From positions 1-34,819 of the forward strand of contig PCUY01000065.1 of assembly GCA_002787815.1 (NCBI GenBank): DNA of 34,819 nucleotides, in the 5' to 3' direction. The translations under genes were made by a program, and so were the position numbers. This DNA comes from Bacteroidetes bacterium CG12_big_fil_rev_8_21_14_0_65_60_17 (GTDB taxonomy: Bacteria; Bacteroidota; Rhodothermia; Rhodothermales; UBA10348). Below the pieces are notes generated by a model, which was given only the letters and a program-made list of their open reading frames with translations, had not been told where the DNA came from and made no database searches. The first letter of the stretch is position 1, and each line of letters starts with the position of its first letter. Shown here one piece after another: positions 7,668-16,692 of this stretch.

Positions 7668-8737
7668 GTCCTGACGCACTGTTGCTCCTGCTCTACGTGG
7701 GCCTCGCTCTCGGCTTTTCGTTTCTGTGTTCTATCGCAGAAGCGGTGCTGCTGAGCATTACGCCGTCCTACATCGAGGCGCAGCGGGACATACGTCCACG
7801 TCTGGCCGCGCTGCTCACCCGGCTGAAACAGGAAAATGTGGATCAGTCGCTGGCGGCCATTCTGACGCTCAACACGATTGCGCACACCGTCGGGGCTATT
7901 GGCGCGGGCGCCAAGGCTACCGTTGTGTTCGGAAGCGCATGGTTCGGTCTCTTCTCGGCCGTCATGACGCTACTCATCCTGTTCGCATCGGAAATCGTGC
8001 CCAAAACGATCGGGGCCGTGTACTGGTCCCGCCTGGCTCGCCCGACGGCGCTCTTTGTGCGCACGCTGATTGTGGCGCTCTATCCCCTTGTCTGGATCTC
8101 GGAGCGGCTTACGCGGTGGATTTCCCGGGGGCGCCCGACGCATATTTTTTCCCGCGAGGAGTTCCTGGCCATGTCGCGCATGGGGGAAGAGAGCGGCCTC
8201 ATCAAGAACAAGGAGTTTCGGGTCATCCGCAATCTGTTCCGGCTCGATGGCCTGCAGGCGCGCGATATCATGACGCCGCGCCCGGTCATGGAGGCGCTGC
8301 CGGAGAATATGTCCATGGAAGATGCGTTCGAAAAAGTCACGACGCTTCCGTTCTCGCGGCTGCCGCTCTACCGGACCGACAGCGACGACATTTCCGGCTT
8401 CGTGCTCAAGGACGATATTCTGCTCGATGTGGCACGGGGCCGGCGGGATGGCCGCATTACGGAGCTCAGGCGCGAGCTGCTCGTCGTCCCGGAAATGGTT
8501 CCGCTCTCCTCGCTTTTCGATCAGCTTCTGAACGACCGCCAGCACATTGCGCTCGTCGTTGACGAGTACGGTGGCACGCGCGGACTCGTAACGCTCGAAG
8601 ACCTCCTTGAAACCCTCATCGGCATTGAAATCATGGATGAAAGTGACAAGGTCGACGACATGCGCGCACTGGCCCGCAAGCTCTGGAAAGAGCGTGCTCG
8701 GGCGCTCGGCGTCGTCGAGGACGACGATGCGGCGTGA
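7664..8737 (+). CDS. CNNM-domain (DUF21) plus CBS-pair membrane protein
   Basis: The 357-residue protein belongs to the CorC/HlyC-CNNM family linked to Mg2+/Co2+ efflux. Residues 1-150 form the DUF21/CNNM membrane domain: ALLLLLYVGLALGFSFLCSI, ILTLNTIAHTVGAIGAGAKA, ILFASEIVPKTIGAVYW with the conserved EIxPK. A CBS pair follows: DIMTPRPVMEAL, FSRLPLYRTDSDDISGFVLK, HIALVVDEYGGTRGLVTLED. The protein ends about 25 residues after the second CBS domain, so the usual C-terminal CorC_HlyC domain is missing. The ATG at 7664 is preferred because CNNM begins there; the longer ORF upstream translates the RelE relic in another frame. Confidence 0.92.
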   Translation: MSPDALLLLLYVGLALGFSFLCSIAEAVLLSITPSYIEAQRDIRPRLAALLTRLKQENVDQSLAAILTLNTIAHTVGAIGAGAKATVVFGSAWFGLFSAVMTLLILFASEIVPKTIGAVYWSRLARPTALFVRTLIVALYPLVWISERLTRWISRGRPTHIFSREEFLAMSRMGEESGLIKNKEFRVIRNLFRLDGLQARDIMTPRPVMEALPENMSMEDAFEKVTTLPFSRLPLYRTDSDDISGFVLKDDILLDVARGRRDGRITELRRELLVVPEMVPLSSLFDQLLNDRQHIALVVDEYGGTRGLVTLEDLLETLIGIEIMDESDKVDDMRALARKLWKERARALGVVEDDDAA

Positions 8738-8789
8738 CGGCTGACCGGGTGTAACAAAAGCAGTGGCTTCCTCTACTACACTGTGTGAG

Positions 8790-8822
8790 ATGAAAAAAAA
8801 GAATAAGAGGAAAACTGCATGA
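8790..8822 (+). CDS. Ten-codon lysine-rich mini-ORF before the barrel gene
   Basis: ATG at 8790 opens a ten-codon frame (MKKKNKRKTA) whose stop TGA overlaps the start of the downstream barrel gene in an ATGA arrangement. It also contains the AAGAGG ribosome-binding-site bases for that gene (8805-8810). It may be chance, or may couple ribosomes into the next gene. No independent evidence of translation. Confidence 0.2.
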   Translation: MKKKNKRKTA

Positions 8823-9424
8823 ATACGAACGTAAATTATCGCGCACGGTCATTGTTCTATGTGCTGATCATGATTGTTTTTTCAGTTGGTACATCCAACG
8901 CCCAGAACTATCCGATAAGTCTGGAAGTGCGTGGTGGTCTGGCAAATCCGACCGGTGATCTGGCAGACATTGCCGAGACCGGTTTCGACATCGGTGTGAA
9001 AGCAGGATATTTCCTGACTCCTGCCCTTGAAGCGCGTTTGGACGGAGACGTGGAGGTTTTTTCTGGAGATGGAAACGCGCCTGATATGCGGCTGTGGCAC
9101 TACACCATCGGGGCAGGTTACAATCTTCTGGCGTCCAGAGATGTGCCATGGGCGGTTATTGTCAACGGCGGCCTCGGGGCTACAACAATTGACACCGATT
9201 CTTTTCAGGGAGGATCTTTCACGGAAACATATTTTACACTCAACTTCGGGGCGAAGGTTGCATATAATTTAGCGCCGCGGATCGATCTTTTTGCATCATC
9301 CATGGGGTATGTAATTTTTGCCGATGATGATGACACCGTGTTTTTCGAAAATATTCCTGGCGGCACCGCATTCGATACGGTATTCAGTATTCCCGTAACG
9401 GCCGGAGTCAGTATACGGTTCTGA
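8819..9424 (+). CDS. Outer-membrane beta-barrel protein
   Basis: The 201-residue protein has a signal peptide (YVLIMIVFSVGTSNAQN, cleavage likely after NAQ). The mature chain alternates polar and hydrophobic residues in strands such as YPISLEVRGGLANPTGDLA, GFDIGVKAGYFLTPALEARL and TYFTLNFGAKVAYNLAPRID, ending in the aromatic C-terminal SIRF. This is the porin-family/OmpA-like 8-strand barrel pattern. No OmpA peptidoglycan domain follows. AAGAGG lies 8-13 bases before the ATG. Specific function unknown. Confidence 0.85.
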   Translation: MNTNVNYRARSLFYVLIMIVFSVGTSNAQNYPISLEVRGGLANPTGDLADIAETGFDIGVKAGYFLTPALEARLDGDVEVFSGDGNAPDMRLWHYTIGAGYNLLASRDVPWAVIVNGGLGATTIDTDSFQGGSFTETYFTLNFGAKVAYNLAPRIDLFASSMGYVIFADDDDTVFFENIPGGTAFDTVFSIPVTAGVSIRF

Positions 9425-9449
9425 TCATGATCGGGACGTTCCTTTCGAA

Positions 9450-10148
9450 ATGAGTTGCGATGGGCAGTGCCCGCTCTGCCTGGCACAGAGCCCCGCATCC
9501 ATCGTGCCAATCGAAGGGCCCCACGCGGCGCGGCTGCACCACTGCACGGTGTGTGATCTGGTTTTTCGGCACCGGGACGAGTCGCCGACGCAGGACGAGG
9601 AGCGCGCCCACTACCTGACGCACGAAAATGGCCCCGATCGGCCGGGGTATGTCCGCTTCCTGGAACAGGCCGTCAATCCGGCGCTTCTGAATATGGAGCC
9701 CGGCATGCGCGGCGTCGACTGGGGGAGCGGGCCGGGTCCCACGCTTTCGGGCCTTGTGCGCCGCGCCGGCTTTGACTGCCACGACTACGACCCCATTTTC
9801 GGACCGCACACGCTCTCGCCGCCCTATGACTTTATTTTTGCGACCGAGTGCCTCGAGCACATGCACCATCCGGGGCGCGATCTGGAGCGCATGGCGTCAT
9901 GCCTCGCCCCCGGTGGCTACTTGATTGCCATGACCGAATGTTGGATGCACCCGCCGCGCTTCCCTGCCTGGCGGTACGCCCGCGATCCGACGCACACGTC
10001 GTTTTTCAGTCGGCGCACGTTTACGTGGATCACGGAACGGTTCGATCTCGAGGAGGTGTGGACCGATGGCATCCGGGTGTTCATTCTGCGCGCTCAGCAC
10101 AGTCCTGGTCTTCCCTCAACGGACCAGGAGCAGGGACTGCGTCAATAG
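9450..10148 (+). CDS. Class I SAM methyltransferase with N-terminal zinc ribbon
   Basis: The N-terminus has two Cys pairs (CPLC and CTVC) of a zinc ribbon. A Rossmann-fold methyltransferase follows, with motif I GVDWGSGPGPTLSGLVRRAG, an acidic strand end HDYDPIF and the post-I signature FIFATECLEHMHHPGRDLER. This architecture is common in small bacterial methyltransferases of unknown substrate (methyltransferase_23-like). It has 232 residues and ATG start 9450. Its last 33 bp overlap tail-to-tail with the giant T9SS gene on the other strand. Confidence 0.88.
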   Translation: MSCDGQCPLCLAQSPASIVPIEGPHAARLHHCTVCDLVFRHRDESPTQDEERAHYLTHENGPDRPGYVRFLEQAVNPALLNMEPGMRGVDWGSGPGPTLSGLVRRAGFDCHDYDPIFGPHTLSPPYDFIFATECLEHMHHPGRDLERMASCLAPGGYLIAMTECWMHPPRFPAWRYARDPTHTSFFSRRTFTWITERFDLEEVWTDGIRVFILRAQHSPGLPSTDQEQGLRQ

Positions 10149-13100
10149 GCGACTTCCTGATACAAGACGAACGATGTACGTACCATTACTGAATTCGTGT
10201 CCAAGAACAAGGGGCACCTCATGCCAGCCAAGCAGGGTGTGACCGTCGTGCAGTGTCTGAAGCTTTCGTCCTAAAACGTCAAACAGTTCGACGCGAACAG
10301 CGGCAGGCTTGGGCAGGCCGAACTGGATGATTGCCGACCCTGAAGACGGATTTGGATAGACACTCCGAAGTGTCAGCGAGCGAGGTGTTTCATCACTTCC
10401 ATCGATGGCAACGGAGGACACCATCAGAAACGTCACTGGCTGCGGCATGGAGGTGACCTGACCACCCTGGCCGTCGTCTGCGCGTATGCGATGATAGAGT
10501 TCGACGTTTGCGCCGGGTGTCAGAGCCAGAGCTGTAGCCAGTTGGGCAGTCTCGAAAGTGATGGCGGTGGAGTCAGCTGTTTCAGTATGAAAAACAGGGT
10601 CAAATGCCGTATTGGGAGATACCTCCCACGTATAGGTCAACTTGTCGTCGTCAATATCGATCGCAGCCGGAAACGAGATCGTTATGGTGCTACCTGGTCC
10701 TCGAAGGGGTACCGGATCTTCCGTCGACATATCGACGAAAGGTTGAGGCGTTTGAACAAAGGTTGGAGGATCGTTGACAGGAAGTACAGTGATCACGACG
10801 GCAACAGGTGCTGACTCCAGTATATTGTCGGTCACCACGTATTCGAATTGCGTCATACCATTGAAATCAGCATCGGGCAAAAAGCGAACCTGATCCAGAC
10901 TACCGTTCTGGGTTACTTTTTCAACGACGCCACCGGTGAGCGGCTGTGTCAGTGCCGCGATGGAGAGGGTGTCAGCGTCCAGGTCGATGTCGTTGTTCAG
11001 TACGTTGATGAGAAGAGGCTCGTCTTCACGTGTGGTGACCGTATCGGCAACGGCGACGGGTCCATCGTTCTGATTCTCAACAAAGACCGTAACGGTCGCT
11101 GCGGCGATTTCGCCCGAATTCGCAGGACCATCGGTAATGGCGTAGGTCCACGTATCCTCGCCATGGAACCCGTTCGCTGGAGTATACCGGATGAGGCCGT
11201 CTGCCCGGTAGAGCACAGATCCGTTTGATGTCGACTCCAGACTGGCAATCGAGAGATTGTCTCCGTCCGGGTCAAAATCATTGGCGAAGACATCGATCAA
11301 AACGGGGATTTCCTGGCTGGTAAACGCGGTATCGTTCCTCGCAACGGGTGAGTCCTGTATACCAAGTACCGTGAGAGATAGAGTGGCTTGGTCGGATGCT
11401 CCTGATGGGTCGGAAATGCGATATGTTATCTGATCGCTTCCAAAAAAGTCGGAATCCGGTATATATCTGATGGAACCATCAGCAAGGACCTCTGCCAATC
11501 CATTATTGGGCGGTAAAACTGTTTCGACAGACAATACATCGCCGTCCGGATCCGTATCGTTGTTCAGAACATGCACAACTACCTGTGAATCCTCATCCAG
11601 GATTACGGTATCGGGCTGGGCTGACGGTGATTGATTGAGTCCGGCCACCGGTACACCGGGATCGACGATGACGCCATTCTCGGAAAGGTCACTGTCTCCG
11701 CGTTGTCCGTCCACGAATGAGAGTACCATCCGGTTTCCGACCACCCGGGCACCCGTAGTACCGTCGAAACCAAAATCGTACCAATGCGGCGTGGGGTTAT
11801 CGGGAGTGGGGCCGAACTTCAGGTAGCTGGTTGTAGAGGTCCCTTCCGGTAGAAAAAGTATCATTTCCGACGAACCGCCGGGGGCGACACCAGTAATCCG
11901 GAAATCCAGGAACCCGACCGGAGCCGTGGCTGCTTCTGGAAAATCGTCCGGTGACGGGTTCGGCGATGATGAAACACGCTCCAATTGCTGGTCAGGGGGT
12001 ACTTCCAATGTCACGAAGGTTTCCTGTCCCTGGTCATTGACGGCCGGGAAGGAGGAAACGTGAAGTTGTTCTCCGTCGAGTACACCGTCGCCGTTGCCAT
12101 CACCCCCATTGGGGGCGCTGTTCTCTACGGCGTCGGGAATCCCGTCTCCGTCAATACCCGCGCCAGAGACCGCAATGCGGAGTACGGCGTCGGCGGAAAG
12201 TCCCTCGGGATCCGTGATCTCGTAGCCGATTTCGACACTGCCTTCAAATGGCAGCGGGGCCGTGTACGTAATCTCGCCGCCGCTTGCCTCAACCGTCCCG
12301 GCGTCAGGCGCCGATGTGATGGACAGCGTGAGCACGTCGCCGTCCGGATCCGAGTCGTTCGCGAGCACATTTACCGTCACGCTCTCGCCCTCGAAAACCG
12401 AGCCCGTATCGGCCGTCGCCATCGGAGCCTGGTTCGTCGACAGAACAGTTATGCTGACCGAGGCTTCAGCAGTCAGATCTCCATCACTGATGGTGTAGGT
12501 GAACGCATCCAAGCCGAAAAAGCCCGCTTCGGGCGTGTATGTAATGGTGCCGTCCTCCTCCAGAATGACCGTTCCGCTCGAGGGCGCCGCATCTATCGAA
12601 ATGACCAGTGCGTCGCCGTCCGGATCGAGGTCATTGGCCAGCACGTCGATCGCTACGGGCGTGTCCTCCTCGGTCGTGGCCGCATCGTTCTGGGCAACGG
12701 GGGCATCATTGACCGCGGTGATGTTGATGGTGACCGTGTGACTGGCGGCGAGCGCTCCGTCGCTGACGTCAATGGTCAGCGAAGCGCCCGTCGTCTGGTT
12801 CGGGCTCGGCGTATAGATGAGTCCGTCGAGGGCCGCGTTCACGCTTGCCGGCGAGCCCGTGAAACTCACGGCATTCGTGCCGTTGGCGCCGCCATTGATC
12901 GTGATGCCGCCGAGCGCGCCAAGTTCGACCGTCGAGGTCGCCGTCAGGTCAACATTCAGGTTCGCGGAGTCGACGTCATCGACCGTAATGGCGTTGGTAT
13001 TGGCGGCGGAAAATGTAACGGGCGATTCTTCGAGCGTTGTTTCGGCGGCAGGCGCCGTGACCACGGGCGCGTCGTTCACGTTGACTACCGTCACCGTCAC

Positions 13101-16043
13101 CAATTGGCTGCCCGTAAGCGCACCCGTACCGTCGTCGGTGGCCGTGACTTCGACCTCATGGTCGTTGTCCGTGTCGGCATCGGCCGGGGCTTCAAAGTCC
13201 GGTGCCGCCTGGAAGGCCAGCGCACCAGTCGATGGATCGATCGAAAACAGGGCCGCATCGGCGCCGCCCGAAATGGAAAATGCAAGATTGTCGCCCGCGT
13301 CCTGGTCCGATGCCGTGACCGTCAGAACGGCGGTGTCCCCTTCGTTCACATTCGCCGAAGCCGCGCTCGTGATCACGGGCGCATCGTTGGCGTCGGTGAC
13401 CGTGACCGTTATGGTCTGCGATCCCGTGAGCGCTACCGCGCCATCGTCGGTAACGGTGATCTCCACTTCGTAGTCATTGTCGGTGTCGCTGTCCGAAGGA
13501 TTCTCGAAATCCGGAGCTGCCTGGAAGGTCAGGACGCCGGTCGCTGCATCCACACTGAAAAGGGCGGCATCGGCACCCCCGGTGATGGAAAACGTGTGGT
13601 CGTCTCCCGCGTCGGGGTCCGTGAACGTGACCGTCTGGACGGCCGTCTGGTTCTCGGCCGCGTCCACGGCGGCTGCGCTCGTAATGACCGGCGCGTCGTT
13701 GATATCGATCATTGAAATCAACAAGGACTCGCTGATGGGATCAATGCCATCTGTAGAACCCGGTTCACCCGGATCGAGTACAGTGATTGTAAGGGTTATA
13801 TTTTCACCTATGCCCGGGACAGGTGTGATCGTCAGGCCATCAAAGGTCGCGGCAAGGATTTTGTCGTCAGGCACGACCGAGCCGAAGTTGACGGTGGACG
13901 TTCCGCTCCCGTCCAGGTTCTGAAATCCCTCAGGCATGGTGATTGTTGCACCGTTATCCGCCGTGAGGGTTATACCAAGGAAGCTGGCGTCCTCATCGCT
14001 GATCGTGAACGAGTTGTTGTCGGCCGCACTAAGTGTGATGGGCGAACCCTCAGCGGTAGACCGCTCCCCTGGCATGATGGTAACCACGGGTGGATCATTT
14101 ACGTTCGCAACGGAAACGATGAAGCTGCGGGACGCGGAAAGTGTACCGTTTGCGTCTTCAGCTATTACCGTGATTTCATGCGTCGCGGAATCCTCAAAGT
14201 TAAGAACGGTGGAGGTCGTGACGACTCCCGTTGAGGCATCTATTTCAAAAAATCCATTCGCATCGTTTGTCAGGGAAAACGTGACGGGGCTTCCTCCCGG
14301 ATCGGACGAAACAACCGTGATTCCGACTTCCGCTCCGGCTGGCAGATTTTCTGCCACGAGGTCATCCTGGGAGTCGATGTCCTCGGGCTGTGACGGGGCC
14401 ACATCCGAGACGGTGACAACCACTTCAGCCGTTGCGGTATTGTTGTCAAGTTGACCATCATCTGCCTGAACGACCAGGGTGAATTGAGCCGCCTTCGCGT
14501 GATCCACGCCATCCGGCTGATTGACCGTAATGACCCCGGTGTCGGGGTCAATTGCAAAAACGGATGTCACGTCGCTGCCTTCAATTGAATTGCCACCGAT
14601 AATACTGTAGGTGACGTTCTGGTCTTCATTGAATCCGTCGCCGTCATTGGCGTCAACGTCACCGATGACATCCCCGAATTCCTTTCCTTCCACAACTGTA
14701 AATGGACCTGCAGCCACAAACGTTGGCGGCGAATTGCTCTCGATTTCACCCGTGAACGCAAACGATCGAGCCCGGCCGAGCCCGTTCTCATGAGTAGGAG
14801 ATCCGATAGCCACCCGTAATCCATCAGAGGATATACTCACGGAGGCACCCGAATTCTCAAATTTAAATGGCGTGCCGGCAATCGAATTTCCCTGGTCGAC
14901 CCAGGCGGTTCCGTTCCAGGTCTTTATAAACACCTGTCCTGAAATCTCGTTGACCGGAGCACCCACAGCCAACGTGCCGCCATCGGCCGTCAGTGAAACG
15001 GACGCCCCGAATTGGTCTCCTGCGAGAAAGCCGTCCGGTGTTTCGCTACCCATCATGGTTTCTCCTCGTTGAATCCATTCGGTGCCGGTCCATGAAAAAA
15101 CACGAACCTGACCGCTGTTCGTTCCGTTGTCATCATTCATGGGAGCGCCACCGGCAACTACGGATCCGTCCCCGGACAAGGACAGGGATGAACCAAACTC
15201 GTCAAAAACTCCAGTTCCCTCGATACGGCTGCCACGTTGGGTCCATTGTCCCCCCTCCCATGCAAATACCCGGATGGAACCTTGCCCGTTCGGTGATCCG
15301 ATTGCGACAACATTCCCGTCTGCGGAGAGTGATACGGTGGAGCCTGAGTTTTCCGAGTTCATTACGCCGTCAATGTCATCGCCTTTCTGGACCCAGGATG
15401 TGCCATTCCACGTGAATATCTGTACAAAACCGACATTTCCGATTGTGAGAACATCATTTTCGAAAATGTCGTGTCCGGTTCCTCCTACTGCCAAGGTAGC
15501 TCCATCGTCTGAGAGGGAAACGGAGCTTCCCATGAGGTCTCCCTGCCTTGTGCCAACAATGGCCCCTCCCCGTTGGACCCAGTTCGTCCCGTTCCAGGCG
15601 AAAACACGCGCGCTGCCGGCATCATTACCATTGGCGTCGTTGAAATGCGCACCTGCGGCCACGACCAGTCCGTCTGCAGACAACGAGACTACCGAGCCAA
15701 ACGCATCGGCCTCTGCCGAGCCTTCGATGTCACCGCCCATTTGAGTCCAGTCATCATTCTCCAGTTTGAACACCCGGACGTGCCCCGCATTGTTTGCCGC
15801 GCCGTCGTTGTTCGGAGAGCCGACAGCAAGCGTCTTTCCATCCGCGGACAATGACACTGACAGGCCGGCAATGTCACCATCTGCAGCACCAACTATGTCC
15901 GCTCCGACCTGCGTATAGTCCTGCGCGAGTGTTTCCGACGCGACGAAGCCCCCCAAAAAGAATAAAAACAACCATATGAGTGTGGCACTTCTGGACGGGT
16001 GATCAGATATCTGTCGACGGACATACGCGGCAAGAAAGGACAT
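10116..16043 (-). CDS. Giant T9SS-secreted multidomain surface protein
   Basis: This 1975-residue protein has a signal peptide ending near ETLAQD (about residue 41). Residues ~42-435 carry about seven ~60-residue repeats of the form FGxSVSLSxDGxxLAVGxP...VRVFxWxGxxWxQxG, an FG-GAP/propeller-like array. Residues ~440-1000 are cadherin-type repeats (VNDAPVITSAA, SITGGADAALFSVDAATG). Residues ~1110-1290 and ~1465-1770 are Ig-like/tandem domains with DEDTPVAIDVLANDLDPDGD-type boundaries. Between them, at ~1295-1465, is a choice-of-anchor-U-like block (YLKFGPTPDNPTPHWYDFGF, FVDGQRGDSDL). Residues ~1890-1975 form a type A T9SS sorting domain (VYPNPSSGSAIIQFGL, VELFDVLGRK, GTYIVRLVSG). It is probably a surface or released adhesin; ligand unknown. 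The T9SS export machinery is not in the window. Confidence 0.93.
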   Translation of the reverse strand: MSFLAAYVRRQISDHPSRSATLIWLFLFFLGGFVASETLAQDYTQVGADIVGAADGDIAGLSVSLSADGKTLAVGSPNNDGAANNAGHVRVFKLENDDWTQMGGDIEGSAEADAFGSVVSLSADGLVVAAGAHFNDANGNDAGSARVFAWNGTNWVQRGGAIVGTRQGDLMGSSVSLSDDGATLAVGGTGHDIFENDVLTIGNVGFVQIFTWNGTSWVQKGDDIDGVMNSENSGSTVSLSADGNVVAIGSPNGQGSIRVFAWEGGQWTQRGSRIEGTGVFDEFGSSLSLSGDGSVVAGGAPMNDDNGTNSGQVRVFSWTGTEWIQRGETMMGSETPDGFLAGDQFGASVSLTADGGTLAVGAPVNEISGQVFIKTWNGTAWVDQGNSIAGTPFKFENSGASVSISSDGLRVAIGSPTHENGLGRARSFAFTGEIESNSPPTFVAAGPFTVVEGKEFGDVIGDVDANDGDGFNEDQNVTYSIIGGNSIEGSDVTSVFAIDPDTGVITVNQPDGVDHAKAAQFTLVVQADDGQLDNNTATAEVVVTVSDVAPSQPEDIDSQDDLVAENLPAGAEVGITVVSSDPGGSPVTFSLTNDANGFFEIDASTGVVTTSTVLNFEDSATHEITVIAEDANGTLSASRSFIVSVANVNDPPVVTIMPGERSTAEGSPITLSAADNNSFTISDEDASFLGITLTADNGATITMPEGFQNLDGSGTSTVNFGSVVPDDKILAATFDGLTITPVPGIGENITLTITVLDPGEPGSTDGIDPISESLLISMIDINDAPVITSAAAVDAAENQTAVQTVTFTDPDAGDDHTFSITGGADAALFSVDAATGVLTFQAAPDFENPSDSDTDNDYEVEITVTDDGAVALTGSQTITVTVTDANDAPVITSAASANVNEGDTAVLTVTASDQDAGDNLAFSISGGADAALFSIDPSTGALAFQAAPDFEAPADADTDNDHEVEVTATDDGTGALTGSQLVTVTVVNVNDAPVVTAPAAETTLEESPVTFSAANTNAITVDDVDSANLNVDLTATSTVELGALGGITINGGANGTNAVSFTGSPASVNAALDGLIYTPSPNQTTGASLTIDVSDGALAASHTVTINITAVNDAPVAQNDAATTEEDTPVAIDVLANDLDPDGDALVISIDAAPSSGTVILEEDGTITYTPEAGFFGLDAFTYTISDGDLTAEASVSITVLSTNQAPMATADTGSVFEGESVTVNVLANDSDPDGDVLTLSITSAPDAGTVEASGGEITYTAPLPFEGSVEIGYEITDPEGLSADAVLRIAVSGAGIDGDGIPDAVENSAPNGGDGNGDGVLDGEQLHVSSFPAVNDQGQETFVTLEVPPDQQLERVSSSPNPSPDDFPEAATAPVGFLDFRITGVAPGGSSEMILFLPEGTSTTSYLKFGPTPDNPTPHWYDFGFDGTTGARVVGNRMVLSFVDGQRGDSDLSENGVIVDPGVPVAGLNQSPSAQPDTVILDEDSQVVVHVLNNDTDPDGDVLSVETVLPPNNGLAEVLADGSIRYIPDSDFFGSDQITYRISDPSGASDQATLSLTVLGIQDSPVARNDTAFTSQEIPVLIDVFANDFDPDGDNLSIASLESTSNGSVLYRADGLIRYTPANGFHGEDTWTYAITDGPANSGEIAAATVTVFVENQNDGPVAVADTVTTREDEPLLINVLNNDIDLDADTLSIAALTQPLTGGVVEKVTQNGSLDQVRFLPDADFNGMTQFEYVVTDNILESAPVAVVITVLPVNDPPTFVQTPQPFVDMSTEDPVPLRGPGSTITISFPAAIDIDDDKLTYTWEVSPNTAFDPVFHTETADSTAITFETAQLATALALTPGANVELYHRIRADDGQGGQVTSMPQPVTFLMVSSVAIDGSDETPRSLTLRSVYPNPSSGSAIIQFGLPKPAAVRVELFDVLGRKLQTLHDGHTLLGWHEVPLVLGHEFSNGTYIVRLVSGSRLLTQSLLLVR

Positions 16044-16097
16044 TTATCCCTGTTTTGGTCAATGGAGGCCGCGGAATATATCAAAGAACAATATTTG

Positions 16098-16637
16098 CTA
16101 CTCCGAACCGGGCTGCATCTGGCGTTCCATGAGCATGAGCCAGCGGCCGTCCTTTTTGATGAGCAGCGCCTCGAAGTGTACCGTGGCGTCGATCGGGTCA
16201 CCGTCCGGCGCATCCATCCGGTAGCGGAAGAGCCCGGATTCGTGAGCAGTAGTGGCGCCAATGAGCCGTTCGGTGAATTGGAATGACACGCTGACCGACA
16301 CGTCGCCCTGTTTCGTGCGGTCAAAATCGGGTTTCCAGCCGGAAAGCGCCGTGGTAATCGGATAACTGACACCACCGGCGCCGCTTACCAGTACCGCGTC
16401 GTCATGGTAGGTAGCGGCGTAGCCCTCGAAATCGCCTTCGGCGACGGTCCGGGACACTTCCGCCCAGTACGCGTCCAGTTCGGCAAGGATGGCCGCGCGG
16501 TCGGGACCAGCCGATGCAGTGCCGGTGTCCTGCGCGAGGGCTGCCGTGGGAAAAAGCAGAAGGGCCGCTACCAGCAGAGCCGGTAGAACGCGAGCGAACA
16601 GAGGCATGGAGGAGGCCGGGTGAGCATTCATGGGCAT
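16098..16637 (-). CDS. Secreted SnoaL/DUF4440-like NTF2-fold protein
   Basis: I start at ATG 16637 (or 16631), which places a clear signal peptide first: VLPALLVAALLLFPTAALAQ. The longer ORF upstream would run into the divergent gene's promoter. The mature ~140 residues fit the NTF2-like SnoaL/DUF4440 fold: ILAELDAYWAEVSRTVAEGD, YAATYHDDAVLVSGAGG, and the final strands VHFEALLIKKDGRWLMLMER. Such proteins are small periplasmic ligand-binding or ketosteroid-isomerase-like proteins; no substrate can be inferred. It is divergently transcribed from the acyltransferase gene. Confidence 0.85.
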   Translation of the reverse strand: MPMNAHPASSMPLFARVLPALLVAALLLFPTAALAQDTGTASAGPDRAAILAELDAYWAEVSRTVAEGDFEGYAATYHDDAVLVSGAGGVSYPITTALSGWKPDFDRTKQGDVSVSVSFQFTERLIGATTAHESGLFRYRMDAPDGDPIDATVHFEALLIKKDGRWLMLMERQMQPGSE

Positions 16638-16641
16638 GGTA

Positions 16642-16687
16642 TTGTCGAGTGACGGAAAACCAATATATATTGACACGTCATTCTCAA
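16642..16687. promoter_or_regulatory. Divergent promoter pair, Bacteroidota-like
   Basis: Both strands of the short gap between two divergent genes carry a TTG and a TATATTG box. Plus strand: TTG (16642-16644), 21 bp, TATATTGA (16666-16673), 19 bases before the ATG at 16693. Minus strand: TTG (16687-16685), 17 bp, TATATTGG (16667-16660). These resemble the -33 TTG / -7 TAnnTTTG promoters of Bacteroidota, each with one mismatch. Overlapping placement suggests the two genes compete for polymerase. Confidence 0.45.
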
Positions 16688-16692
16688 CCGCC

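Noticed and set aside
11985-13715. 576-residue ORF on the plus strand
   Set aside because: It lies wholly antisense to the cadherin-repeat part of the giant T9SS protein, has low-complexity Arg/Val/Gly composition and no recognisable domain; a GC-driven shadow.
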